A model generated the notes under the pieces. It saw nothing but the letters and a program-made list of their open reading frames with translations, made no database searches and was not told the DNA's origin. Of a DNA stretch of 8,390 bases, positions 1-6,951 are shown one piece after another. The translations under genes and the position numbers were made by a program. How positions within the stretch are numbered: the first letter of the stretch is position 1; each line of letters begins with the position of its first letter. The stretch is from an uncultured Blautia sp. (GTDB lineage: Bacteria; Bacillota; Clostridia; Lachnospirales; Lachnospiraceae), in assembly GCA_934373235.1 (NCBI GenBank), contig CAKROW010000094.1, positions 1-8,390 on the forward strand, read 5' to 3'.

Positions 1-61
1 GGTATCCGGTCTGAAACAGTCCACAGATATAACCGATCACAAGGCAAACGATACGTTCCAT
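1..61 (-). CDS. plsY: Glycerol-3-phosphate acyltransferase PlsY, N-terminal fragment (runs off left edge)
   Basis: Only the first 20 codons are inside the window. They read MERIVCLVIGYICGLFQTGY, a hydrophobic first membrane segment that matches the usual start of clostridial PlsY. The family is an integral membrane enzyme that moves an acyl group from acyl-phosphate to glycerol-3-phosphate, the first step of phospholipid synthesis. The ATG lies 4 bases after the der stop, and an AAAGGA-type ribosome binding site sits in the last codons of der, so the two genes are probably co-transcribed. The call rests on a short stretch plus the known der-plsY neighbourhood of Clostridia. The rest of the protein cannot be assessed. 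Confidence 0.78.
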   Translation of the reverse strand, partial: MERIVCLVIGYICGLFQTGY

Positions 62-65
62 AAGC

Positions 66-1391
66 TTATTCCTTTTCCCCGCGTTCGCGGATAATAAATT
101 TCAGAGATGTGCCCGCAAATCCGAAGGCATCCCTGATCCGGTTCTCAAGATAACGTACATAGGAGAAATGCATCAGCTCCTTGTCATTTACAAAAATAAC
201 AAATGTAGGCGGTTTTACCGCAACTTCTGTCATATAGAAGATCTTAAGCCTTCTTCCCCTGTCAGACGGCGGCTGCTGCAGGGCGACTGCCTCTGTCAGG
301 ATCTCATTGAGCACACCTGTCTGGATACGGAGTGTCTGGTTCTCAATGACTGTATCAATGGATTCGAACAGTTTCGGGATCCTCTGTCCAGTTTTGGCTG
401 AAATAAACACGATCTGTGCATACTGCATAAAGGACAGTACCTCACGGATACGCTCTGTATGGCGATAGATCGTCTTGTCATTTTTCTCAATGGAATCCCA
501 TTTATTTACGGCAATGACAATTCCCTTGCCGCGGTCATGTGCGATTCCCGCAATCTTTGCATCCTGTTCTGTTACGCCCTCGGAAGCATCGATCATGATA
601 ACCACAATATCCGCGCGCTCCACAGCCGTTACTGTACGGATCACGCTGTAACGTTCGATCTCCTCCTTAACCTTGCCTTTGCGGCGGAGTCCGGCAGTAT
701 CAATAAAGATGTAATCTTTCCCCTGCCATTTTACCTTTGTATCCACTGCATCACGGGTAGTACCCGCAACATTGGACACGATCACACGCTCCTCGCCGAG
801 AAGCTTGTTGATAAGAGAAGATTTACCTACGTTCGGTTTGCCTACAATGGCGATCTTTGGAATATCATCCTCTTCCTGCGTGTCTCCGTCCTCAGGGAAA
901 TGTTTGATGACTTCATCCAGCATATCACCAAGACCCTGGCGGTTTGCCGCCGAAATAGGGATCGGTTCTCCGATTCCCAGATTGAAAAACTCATACACAT
1001 CCATCATGTATTTCTGATGGCTGTCCACTTTGTTCACCACAAGGAGGACCGGTTTCTTGCTGCGGCGGAGCATATCAGCCACCTTCGCATCAGAATCCAC
1101 AAGTCCCTGACGTACATCTGTGATAAAAATGATCACATCTGCTGTATCAATGGCGATCTGTGCCTGCTCTCTCATCCTGGAAAGAATAATATCGCTGCTT
1201 TCAGGCTCGATTCCGCCAGTATCGATCAGCGTAAAGCTTTTGTCAAGCCATGTAACATCTGCATAGATCCTGTCTCGTGTCACACCTGGTGTATCTTTTA
1301 CTATGGAAATATTGTCGCCTGCCAGTACATTGAACAGGGTTGATTTTCCAACATTAGGCCTTCCCACTATGGCCACTACCGGTTTGCTCAT
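66..1391 (-). CDS. der: Ribosome-assembly GTPase Der (EngA)
   Basis: Der is a double GTPase needed for maturation of the 50S ribosomal subunit in the cytoplasm. The 441-residue product shows both G domains in order. The first has GRPNVGKST at 10-18, DTGG at 57-60, NKVD at 120-123 and SAAN at 147-150. The second has GKPNVGKSS at 184-192, DTAG at 231-234, NKWD at 296-299 and SAK at 331-333. An acidic linker at about 167-176 joins them, and a KH-like domain fills roughly 353-436. Length is normal for the family. The ATG is preceded by AAGGAG at a good distance. The gene starts inside the last 38 bases of the DUF512 gene, which suggests translational coupling, and plsY follows after 4 bases. Nothing in the protein looks broken. 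Confidence 0.97.
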   Translation of the reverse strand: MSKPVVAIVGRPNVGKSTLFNVLAGDNISIVKDTPGVTRDRIYADVTWLDKSFTLIDTGGIEPESSDIILSRMREQAQIAIDTADVIIFITDVRQGLVDSDAKVADMLRRSKKPVLLVVNKVDSHQKYMMDVYEFFNLGIGEPIPISAANRQGLGDMLDEVIKHFPEDGDTQEEDDIPKIAIVGKPNVGKSSLINKLLGEERVIVSNVAGTTRDAVDTKVKWQGKDYIFIDTAGLRRKGKVKEEIERYSVIRTVTAVERADIVVIMIDASEGVTEQDAKIAGIAHDRGKGIVIAVNKWDSIEKNDKTIYRHTERIREVLSFMQYAQIVFISAKTGQRIPKLFESIDTVIENQTLRIQTGVLNEILTEAVALQQPPSDRGRRLKIFYMTEVAVKPPTFVIFVNDKELMHFSYVRYLENRIRDAFGFAGTSLKFIIRERGEKE

Positions 1392-2739
1392 ATATCTGTC
1401 TCCTTCTTGTTTTCTTATTGGTCTCAGGGCTGATCACTGCACTGACCAGATCTGCCCCTCCTGTATCTACAATAACGATCTCTGTCTGAAGTGCTTCTGA
1501 AAGCTCATCCACAGTCATATCATCCAGGAATATCCTCTCATCCCCCTTAAGCATACTGCACGGGATAAGAAGCTTCTCCCCCAGATCCTGGCCGGAAAGC
1601 TGTTTCTTCAGATCCTGGCCTGTGATAAGGCCGGACACCGTGATCTTCTCCCCGAAAAATTCATTGCGGATCGTCCGTACATCCACCTGTATATTAGGAA
1701 ATTTCTTCTGTATCTTTTCCATATATCTGCTGATGAACGGCGCCGCAAGCCTGCCTGTTGCAATGGTTTCCTTTATCCTGCGGTCATCTCCCTCAAGATC
1801 TTCAAGTGCCTCTGCCACTTCCGTCTCCAGAAGCCGCAGCATCCCCACACCGTTCTCAAGCTGAAGATATCCATCATACTCATCCTCATCCGGAAGTTCC
1901 CTCTCAGCAAGAATATACCACTCATCTGACGCATGAACAAAATGTATCCCGTACCTGTCCATCATTTTCTTCTGCCAGTGACCGATCTGGTCAAGCACCT
2001 TCCGGGCGTCCTCCCTGTCAAAAGGTTCCAGCGGATACAGTCCGTCCCTGAATTTCGTAAGTCCCACCGGCACCACAGAAACGCTCTGAAGTACAGGTGC
2101 ATATTCACACAGCTTCTCAAGGCTGTATTCCAGTTCATCCCCGTCATTGACCCCCTTGCAGAGAACGATCTGCCCGTTCATGGTGATCCCCGCTTCATAA
2201 AGGGCATCCACCTTTTTAAGGGCATCTCCCGCAAAACGGTTATGGAGCATCCGGCACCTGAGCTCCGGATTCATAGCCTGAAAGGAAATATTGATAGGTC
2301 CCAGATGATAACGGATGATCCTGTCAATATCCCGCTGACGCATATTGGTAAGAGTCACATAGTTTCCCTGTAAAAAAGAAAGCCTGGAATCGTCATCTTT
2401 AAAATACAATGTCTCCCGCATGTCCGGCGGCATCTGATCAATAAAGCAGAAAATACACTTGTTGGAACAGGAACGGTAATCATCCATAAGACCGCCGTTC
2501 TCAAATTCAATGCCCAGATCTTCCTCATATTCTTTTTCTATTTCCAGTTCCCATTCCTCACCGTCAGCCTTCTCGATCACAAGAAGTACATACTCCTCAT
2601 TCATAAGGTAACGGTAATCAAAAACATCCTCCACAGGCTGGCCGTTCACAGACACCAGACGGTCGCCCGGCTCCACGCCAAGCTCCATGGCAATGCTGTC
2701 AGAAAGGACTTTGGAAATCACATGCTTCTTTGTTTTCAT
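1354..2739 (-). CDS. DUF512 family protein (PDZ plus radical-SAM-like iron-sulfur protein)
   Basis: The 461-residue product belongs to the DUF512 family, whose biochemical role is not established as far as I know. Residues 1-75 look like a PDZ-type domain (GVEPGDRLVSVNGQPV at 21-36). Next comes a radical-SAM-like core with Cys91, Cys95 and Cys98 in CSNKCIFC, the CX3CX2C spacing that binds a 4Fe-4S cluster in radical SAM enzymes. The core contains a Gly/Asn-rich strand near 124-132. The C-terminal part, from about 290 to 430, is the DUF512 portion. The last 25 residues are polar and basic (KKTRRRQ) and are encoded where the gene overlaps der. The ATG at 2739 has GGGAGA six bases upstream and a clear promoter before that. 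The pairing with der is common in Clostridia and hints at a link to ribosome or RNA biology, but that is inference. Confidence 0.9.
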   Translation of the reverse strand: MKTKKHVISKVLSDSIAMELGVEPGDRLVSVNGQPVEDVFDYRYLMNEEYVLLVIEKADGEEWELEIEKEYEEDLGIEFENGGLMDDYRSCSNKCIFCFIDQMPPDMRETLYFKDDDSRLSFLQGNYVTLTNMRQRDIDRIIRYHLGPINISFQAMNPELRCRMLHNRFAGDALKKVDALYEAGITMNGQIVLCKGVNDGDELEYSLEKLCEYAPVLQSVSVVPVGLTKFRDGLYPLEPFDREDARKVLDQIGHWQKKMMDRYGIHFVHASDEWYILAERELPDEDEYDGYLQLENGVGMLRLLETEVAEALEDLEGDDRRIKETIATGRLAAPFISRYMEKIQKKFPNIQVDVRTIRNEFFGEKITVSGLITGQDLKKQLSGQDLGEKLLIPCSMLKGDERIFLDDMTVDELSEALQTEIVIVDTGGADLVSAVISPETNKKTRRRQIYEQTGSGHSGKA

Positions 2740-2765
2740 TACATTCTCCCTTTTCTATCCCGTAT

Positions 2766-2794
2766 ATCATACCAACTTTGTTCATAAAAATCAA
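2766..2794 (-). promoter_or_regulatory. Sigma-A type promoter for DUF512-der-plsY
   Basis: Read on the minus strand, TTGATT (2789-2794) is followed by a 17-base spacer and TATGAT (2766-2771). Both boxes are five of six to consensus. Transcription would start near 2760, giving a leader of about 20 bases before the ATG at 2739. No other promoter was seen before der or plsY. Confidence 0.75.
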
Positions 2795-2837
2795 CAGATT
2801 CCTTTTGCACACTCTTTTCCAACTTTCAGAAAACACC

Positions 2838-2866
2838 TTGACTGACACTTTCACAGATGATATAAA
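2838..2866 (+). promoter_or_regulatory. Sigma-A type promoter for prs
   Basis: TTGACT (2838-2843) and TATAAA (2861-2866) are separated by exactly 17 bases, close to consensus. The predicted start near 2873 gives a leader of about 36 bases. The promoter diverges from the DUF512 promoter; the two -35 boxes are 43 bases apart. An imperfect inverted repeat (TTTCACAG at 2849-2856 and CTGTAAA at 2871-2877) brackets the -10 box and could be an operator, but this is weak. Confidence 0.8.
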
Positions 2867-2896
2867 TAGACTGTAAATTTATTTATGACATACACT

Positions 2897-2902
2897 AGGA
2901 GG
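2897..2902 (+). promoter_or_regulatory. Ribosome binding site that sets the prs start
   Basis: AGGAGG, a full match to the core Shine-Dalgarno sequence, ends six bases before the ATG at 2909. An in-frame ATG at 2885 would extend the protein by eight residues, but it lies upstream of this site and only about 12 bases after the predicted transcription start. Confidence 0.9.
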
Positions 2903-2908
2903 AATATT

Positions 2909-4081
2909 ATGCCAAACATAGAATTACTGGAGAAATCTATGCCTGTTGCCCCGATCCGTATCGCTGCGCTTGCCGGATGCCGCGATCTTGCCGAGGAGGT
3001 TGACAAAAAGCTGGTAAAATTCCGTAAAGAACTTGTTGCATCCAAGAAGTCCAGCATCATCCCTCAGGGCTATGCAGAGAAATCTTTTCTCGTAGACTGT
3101 GAATGTCCCCGTTTCGGAACCGGCGAGGGCAAAGGCTACATCCGCGAATCCGTCAGAGGTACTGACCTCTATCTTATGGTGGATGTGACCAACTACAGCC
3201 TTACCTATTCCGTATGCGGTCATGAGAACCATATGTCTCCTGACAACCATTATCAGGATCTTAAGCGTATCATCTCCGCTGCCACAGGAAAAGCCCACAG
3301 GATCAACGTTATCATGCCGTTCCTTTATGAGGGACGTCAGCACAGACGTACCAAGAGAGAATCCCTTGACTGCGCACTTGCACTTCGCGAGCTCAGTGAG
3401 ATGGGTGTTTCCAATATCATCACTTTTGACGCCCACGATCCCCGTGTACAGAATGCCATCCCGTTAAAAGGATTTGATAACTTCTTCCCTACTTATCAGT
3501 TCCTGAAAGCACTTGTTAAAAATGTTCCGGATTTCAAGCTTGACAATGACCATCTTATGATCATCAGCCCGGACGAGGGCGCGATGTCCCGTGCAGTATA
3601 TTTCTCCAATATCCTTGGAGTTGATATGGGTATGTTCTACAAACGCCGCGATTACTCCACCATCGTAAACGGCAAGAACCCTATTGTTGCCCATGAATTC
3701 CTTGGAGATTCCGTAGAAGGCAAGGACGTTGTCATCATCGACGATATGATCTCCTCCGGAGAGAGTATGCTTGATGTTGCACGTCAGCTTAAAGAGCGCA
3801 AGGCAGGACGTGTATTTGTCTGCACAACATACGGACTATTTACAGACGGCCTTGCAAAATTTGATGAATACTACGAAAAAGGCTGGCTTGACAAAGTTAT
3901 CACAACCAACCTTAATTATCGTATTCCGGAGCTTCTTGATCGTCCGTACTATATTGAAGCAAATATGAGCAAATATCTTGCAAGCATCATCGATATCATC
4001 AACCATGATGTTTCTGTTGAGAAGGTTCGTTCCAGCAACGAAAAGATCATGAATCTGATGCAGCGAGTTAATAACAGGTAA
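2909..4081 (+). CDS. prs: Ribose-phosphate pyrophosphokinase (PRPP synthetase), long clostridial form
   Basis: PRPP synthetase makes 5-phosphoribosyl diphosphate from ribose-5-phosphate and ATP, feeding purine, pyrimidine, NAD, histidine and tryptophan synthesis. The 390-residue product is longer than the usual 310-320. Recognisable landmarks are ESVRGTDLYL at 80-89, RQHRRTKRESL at 143-153 (compare RQDRK), FDAHD at 173-177 with His176 where the family has DLHA, IISPDEGAMSRA at 218-229, and the PRPP-binding loop VVIIDDMISSGES at 274-286. The extra length comes from a longer N-terminus and a CGHENHMSPDNHY segment at 103-115. The start at 2909 is set by AGGAGG. The gene has its own promoter and stands alone on the plus strand. 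Its end overlaps the pgeF end by 14 bases, and no clear terminator was found. Function is assigned with good confidence, but substrate use could differ given the motif changes. Confidence 0.9.
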   Translation: MPNIELLEKSMPVAPIRIAALAGCRDLAEEVDKKLVKFRKELVASKKSSIIPQGYAEKSFLVDCECPRFGTGEGKGYIRESVRGTDLYLMVDVTNYSLTYSVCGHENHMSPDNHYQDLKRIISAATGKAHRINVIMPFLYEGRQHRRTKRESLDCALALRELSEMGVSNIITFDAHDPRVQNAIPLKGFDNFFPTYQFLKALVKNVPDFKLDNDHLMIISPDEGAMSRAVYFSNILGVDMGMFYKRRDYSTIVNGKNPIVAHEFLGDSVEGKDVVIIDDMISSGESMLDVARQLKERKAGRVFVCTTYGLFTDGLAKFDEYYEKGWLDKVITTNLNYRIPELLDRPYYIEANMSKYLASIIDIINHDVSVEKVRSSNEKIMNLMQRVNNR

Positions 4082-4916
4082 GAAATGCTCCAAGGTTTCC
4101 CCGTTTTCCATGGGAAGCCCGGTGAGAGAAAAGGAATTGCGGATTACAGCAGGTGCAGATGCCCGGCATGTAAATCCGCTCTTCTTTTATCCCGGCTTCT
4201 TTCATGATCAGGCGGTTGGCTTCCCAGAGATCAAGCTGGTATTTTCCATCCGGTTTTTTGTAGAACAATCTGTCCCAGTATTCTTTTTCAAACCCTTCTT
4301 TGAAGTTTTCGATCACATCCCCGCTTACTTCGTAGCAGTCCTGGCAGATAGACGGGCCAATGGCGGCATAGAGCTCTGAAGGATCCGAGCCATAGGTATC
4401 CCGCATTTTTTCCACAGTCACTTTGCCTATTTTCCCTGCAGTTCCTCTCCAGCCGGAGTGGGATAATCCCACCGCATGATGAACAGGATCCACAAAATAC
4501 AGCGGAACACAGTCTGCATAGAATGTCGCGAGTACAAGGCCTTTCACATCTGTGACCATTCCATCCACATCTGTATAGGGTCTTGGTTTCGTAATGCCGT
4601 TTCCCCTGTCCTCCTCTGTGATCACACGGACATTGGTGGTATGGGTCTGATCAGAAGTGACTATATCTTCCACGGAAAAGCCCATGGCTTCTGCCAGTCT
4701 TCTGTAATTTTCCCTGACAGAGGCTTCCTCGTCCCCTCTTGCAAAGCTTAAATTCATGGAAGAATACATTCCCCTGCTTACCCCTCCCAGACGGGTGGAA
4801 AATCCATGAGTGATCCCCGGCAGCTTTTCAAGCTGTGGATATGTAAGCCACACGACTCCGTTTTTTTCGTTTACATTCATTCGTTTTTTATTTTTGTACC
4901 ATTTTATGTTCATCAT
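4068..4916 (-). CDS. pgeF: Peptidoglycan editing factor PgeF (YfiH/LACC1 family)
   Basis: This family, once called multicopper polyphenol oxidase, includes LACC1-like purine nucleoside enzymes and PgeF, which helps keep wrong amino acids out of peptidoglycan stems. The 282-residue product carries the metal-site signatures: QTHTTNV with His92, ADCVPL with Cys136 and SHSGWRGT with His153. GPSICQDCYEV lies at 188-198 and a Cys-rich CTCC at 254-257 near the end. HGFSTRLGGVS at 37-47 is typical of the family. The ATG at 4916 is preferred because GAGAGG lies about eight bases upstream. A TTG at 4922 and an internal ATG at 4880 are also in frame, but the latter has no ribosome binding site. The gene begins 12 bases after yraN ends, so it is probably the last gene of the lepB operon. 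It ends inside the 3' end of prs. Confidence 0.9.
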   Translation of the reverse strand: MMNIKWYKNKKRMNVNEKNGVVWLTYPQLEKLPGITHGFSTRLGGVSRGMYSSMNLSFARGDEEASVRENYRRLAEAMGFSVEDIVTSDQTHTTNVRVITEEDRGNGITKPRPYTDVDGMVTDVKGLVLATFYADCVPLYFVDPVHHAVGLSHSGWRGTAGKIGKVTVEKMRDTYGSDPSELYAAIGPSICQDCYEVSGDVIENFKEGFEKEYWDRLFYKKPDGKYQLDLWEANRLIMKEAGIKEERIYMPGICTCCNPQFLFSHRASHGKRGNLGAFLTCY

Positions 4917-4928
4917 ATGCAAAACCTC

Positions 4929-5288
4929 TCATTCGCAGTAATCAAACGCATTTTGTATCCAGTGGATCTTATTCCCGTCAATCCCCACCACATCAAACCT
5001 GCAGGGAATATCCGTACTTTTATGATATTTCATAAGATAATATACAGCCACACGGCTGATCTTTTTCTGTTTGGCTCTCCCCACTGCCGAAAAAGAACTG
5101 CCGCTTCCCAGATCCTTCCGGTATTTCACCTCAACAAATATAAGATAAGCCCCGTCTGTAGCAATCAGATCGATCTCTCCGCTCCTGCAACGGAAATTAT
5201 ATCTCAGGATCCGAAGTCCTTTTTTCTCCAGAAACCCGGCTGCCAGCTTTTCGTATCCGCTTCCTGTCTCTCTGCTGTTTGCTGCCAG
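4929..5288 (-). CDS. yraN: YraN family protein (UPF0102), nuclease-like fold; start codon unusual
   Basis: The conserved part reads RETGSGYEKLAAGFL, then RCRSGEIDLIATDG, then FVEVKYRK, ending at the TGA at 4931-4929. Counted from the chosen start, Glu13, Asp40, Glu53 and Lys55 form the E...D...ExK pattern of endonuclease-like folds in UPF0102 proteins, whose role is unsettled. The usual family length is about 115-130 residues. There is no ATG, GTG or TTG near the expected start. A strong AGGAAAGGA lies nine bases before a CTG at 5288, giving 119 residues, and that start is used here. The alternative is a TTG at 5336, which overlaps the rnhB stop, gives 135 residues and lacks a clear ribosome binding site. 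It lies between rnhB and pgeF, the common clostridial order. Identity is solid; the start is not. Confidence 0.8.
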   Translation of the reverse strand: MAANSRETGSGYEKLAAGFLEKKGLRILRYNFRCRSGEIDLIATDGAYLIFVEVKYRKDLGSGSSFSAVGRAKQKKISRVAVYYLMKYHKSTDIPCRFDVVGIDGNKIHWIQNAFDYCE

Positions 5289-5307
5289 AAAAACTATTCC
5301 TTTCCTG
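5289..5307 (-). promoter_or_regulatory. Ribosome binding site before the proposed CTG start of yraN
   Basis: On the minus strand AGGAAAGGA is followed by nine bases (ATAGTTTTT) and then CTG GCA GCA. The spacing suits initiation at the CTG and no standard start codon lies within reach. This site is the main support for the proposed start. Confidence 0.5.
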
Positions 5308-5328
5308 TTTTTGTGTAGGTATCTTCTG

Positions 5329-6084
5329 TTATACAAAGTGTGTGATAAAGGTTTTTCTGTGTATGGGAGTAGGTCCCAGTTCCTTAAGTGCCTGAATATG
5401 GGCTGCGGAGCCGTAACCTTTGTTAGATGCAAAACCGTAACCCGGAAGATATCTGTCATACTCTTCCATCATTCTGTCCCTGGTGACCTTCGCCACAATA
5501 CTGGCTGCTGCTATGGACACACTTTTTGCATCGCCCTTGATAATAGGTACCTGGGGAACTGTGATCTCCGGTATTGTAACCGCATCATTAAGAAGAAGCG
5601 CCGGAGTTACAGAAAGCTTTCCTACTGCTTCCCGCATTGCCTCATAGGTCGCCTGAAGAATATTGATCTGGTCAATGCGCTCCGGACCTGCCATCCCAAT
5701 CCCTACAGACACTGCCCTCTCCATGATCACATCATAAAGTTCTTCTCTTTTGCGGGCTGTAAGCTGCTTGGAATCATTAAGCCATAAAATATCCGGATCT
5801 TTTGGCAGGATCACAGCACAGGCTACCACAGGGCCTGCCAAAGGCCCTCTGCCAACCTCATCAATGCCGCAGAGATAGCCAAGATGTTCATATTTATGCT
5901 CATATTCCTTCATTTTTTCGATGCGGAGCCGTTCTGTTTCAAGGTTTTTCTGTTTTTTCTGATACTGAAGGATCAGTTTCCTTACTCCGCTTCTCTCATC
6001 ATTTTCGTAATACTGAAAAAGGGCGTCATATTCGCCCTCCTTCGCAGACGCAAACCGCGCCTTAACCTCTTTCATTGTCTCCAT
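5329..6084 (-). CDS. rnhB: Ribonuclease HII
   Basis: RNase HII cuts the RNA strand of RNA/DNA hybrids and removes single ribonucleotides misincorporated into DNA. The 251-residue product has the catalytic residues in order: Asp75 and Glu76 in GIDEVGRGPLAGPVV, Asp167 in LLNDAVTIP and Asp185 in IKGDAKSVSIAAASIVAKVTRD. The first 70 residues, rich in Lys, Glu and Arg, are the N-terminal extension usual in Firmicutes RNase HII and look helical. The ATG at 6084 follows the rbgA stop by three bases and has GAGGAG six bases upstream, better than the second ATG at 6075. The gene is part of the lepB-rbgA-rnhB-yraN-pgeF run. No odd residues were seen apart from Asn before Asp167, where many relatives have a hydrophobic residue. 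Confidence 0.96.
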   Translation of the reverse strand: METMKEVKARFASAKEGEYDALFQYYENDERSGVRKLILQYQKKQKNLETERLRIEKMKEYEHKYEHLGYLCGIDEVGRGPLAGPVVACAVILPKDPDILWLNDSKQLTARKREELYDVIMERAVSVGIGMAGPERIDQINILQATYEAMREAVGKLSVTPALLLNDAVTIPEITVPQVPIIKGDAKSVSIAAASIVAKVTRDRMMEEYDRYLPGYGFASNKGYGSAAHIQALKELGPTPIHRKTFITHFV

Positions 6085-6087
6085 GGT

Positions 6088-6942
6088 TTACTCCTCTGAC
6101 TTTGCCGGAAATTCCAGGGTGATCCTTCCAAGCTTTCCGGAGCGAAACTCATCAAGCAAAAGCAGGGATGCCTTGCTATAGTCAAGTTCCTCGCCCTTTT
6201 TGATACAGCCTCTTGCTTTTGCAATACCAGTCAGCACTTCCAGCGGGGTCAGCCCTTCGGAAAGTTCATAGCGTGACACAAGGACCTCCGGGTAATATTC
6301 CTGAAGATATCCGATCAGGTTAATAGCCAGTTCTTCCATATTCAGGATATCGTCCTTGATGGAGCCTATATATGCCAGACGGATTCCCACATTCTGATCC
6401 TCAAATTTGGGCCAGAGAATTCCCGGTGTATCCAGAAGCTCCACACTTTTGTTCAGACGGATCCACTGTTTACCTTTGGTAACTCCTGGTTTATTCCCTG
6501 TTTTTGCACAGGCTCTGCCTGCAAAAGTATTGATAAATGTGGATTTGCCCACATTGGGGATTCCGGCTACCATGGCTCTGACCGGGCGGTTTTTGATCCC
6601 TCGTTTGCGGTCTCTCTCTGTCTTTTCCTTACATGCCTCCGTGATAGCTGCAGAAACAGCCTTCATGGAACCCTTGTTTCTGGAATCAATGCTTACTGCA
6701 TAGAATCCTTTTTTCTTAAAGTATTCCATCCATGCACGGTTCTGTCTCTCATCTGCCAGGTCTGCTTTATTTAAAAGTATCATCCTTGCCTTGTTTCTGC
6801 CAAGGTCATCAATATCCGGATTCCTGCTGGAAAGAGGTACACGGGCATCTACCAGCTCAATGATCAGATCAATGAGCCTGATATCTTCCTGCATCTGCCT
6901 CTTTGCTTTTGTCATATGTCCGGGATACCACTGTACGTTCAT
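6088..6942 (-). CDS. rbgA: Ribosome biogenesis GTPase RbgA (YlqF)
   Basis: RbgA is a circularly permuted GTPase that acts late in 50S subunit assembly. The permuted motif order is visible: NKAD (G4) at 58-61 comes first, then GIPNVGKS (G1) at 127-134, PGVTKG with Thr155 (G2) and DTPG (G3) at 171-174. The N-terminus MNVQWYPGHMTKAKR is the family signature and includes the His9 region linked to GTP hydrolysis. The C-terminal part, from about 190, is the helical ribosome-contact domain. Length (284) is normal. A GAGGTGA ribosome binding site lies just before the ATG, nine bases after the lepB stop. Proximity to rplS fits its role in the large subunit. Confidence 0.96.
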   Translation of the reverse strand: MNVQWYPGHMTKAKRQMQEDIRLIDLIIELVDARVPLSSRNPDIDDLGRNKARMILLNKADLADERQNRAWMEYFKKKGFYAVSIDSRNKGSMKAVSAAITEACKEKTERDRKRGIKNRPVRAMVAGIPNVGKSTFINTFAGRACAKTGNKPGVTKGKQWIRLNKSVELLDTPGILWPKFEDQNVGIRLAYIGSIKDDILNMEELAINLIGYLQEYYPEVLVSRYELSEGLTPLEVLTGIAKARGCIKKGEELDYSKASLLLLDEFRSGKLGRITLEFPAKSEE

Positions 6943-6951
6943 ATACTCACC

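Noticed and set aside
459..1343. Long plus-strand open frame of 294 codons opposite der
   Set aside because: It lies wholly inside der on the other strand, has no ribosome binding site or recognisable domain, and der is a certain gene.
1933..2373. Plus-strand open frame opposite the DUF512 gene
   Set aside because: It is a shadow frame with no start signal and low-quality, His/Pro-rich composition.
2924..3436. Minus-strand open frame of 170 codons opposite prs
   Set aside because: It is fully contained in prs on the other strand, and prs has a promoter, a strong ribosome binding site and family motifs.
4806..5318. Plus-strand open frame spanning the pgeF and yraN starts
   Set aside because: It is a shadow of two recognised genes, with no initiation signal and no known domain.
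5289..5459. Longer yraN reading frame from 5459
   Set aside because: The extra N-terminus overlaps the rnhB coding region by more than 120 bases and does not resemble the YraN family.
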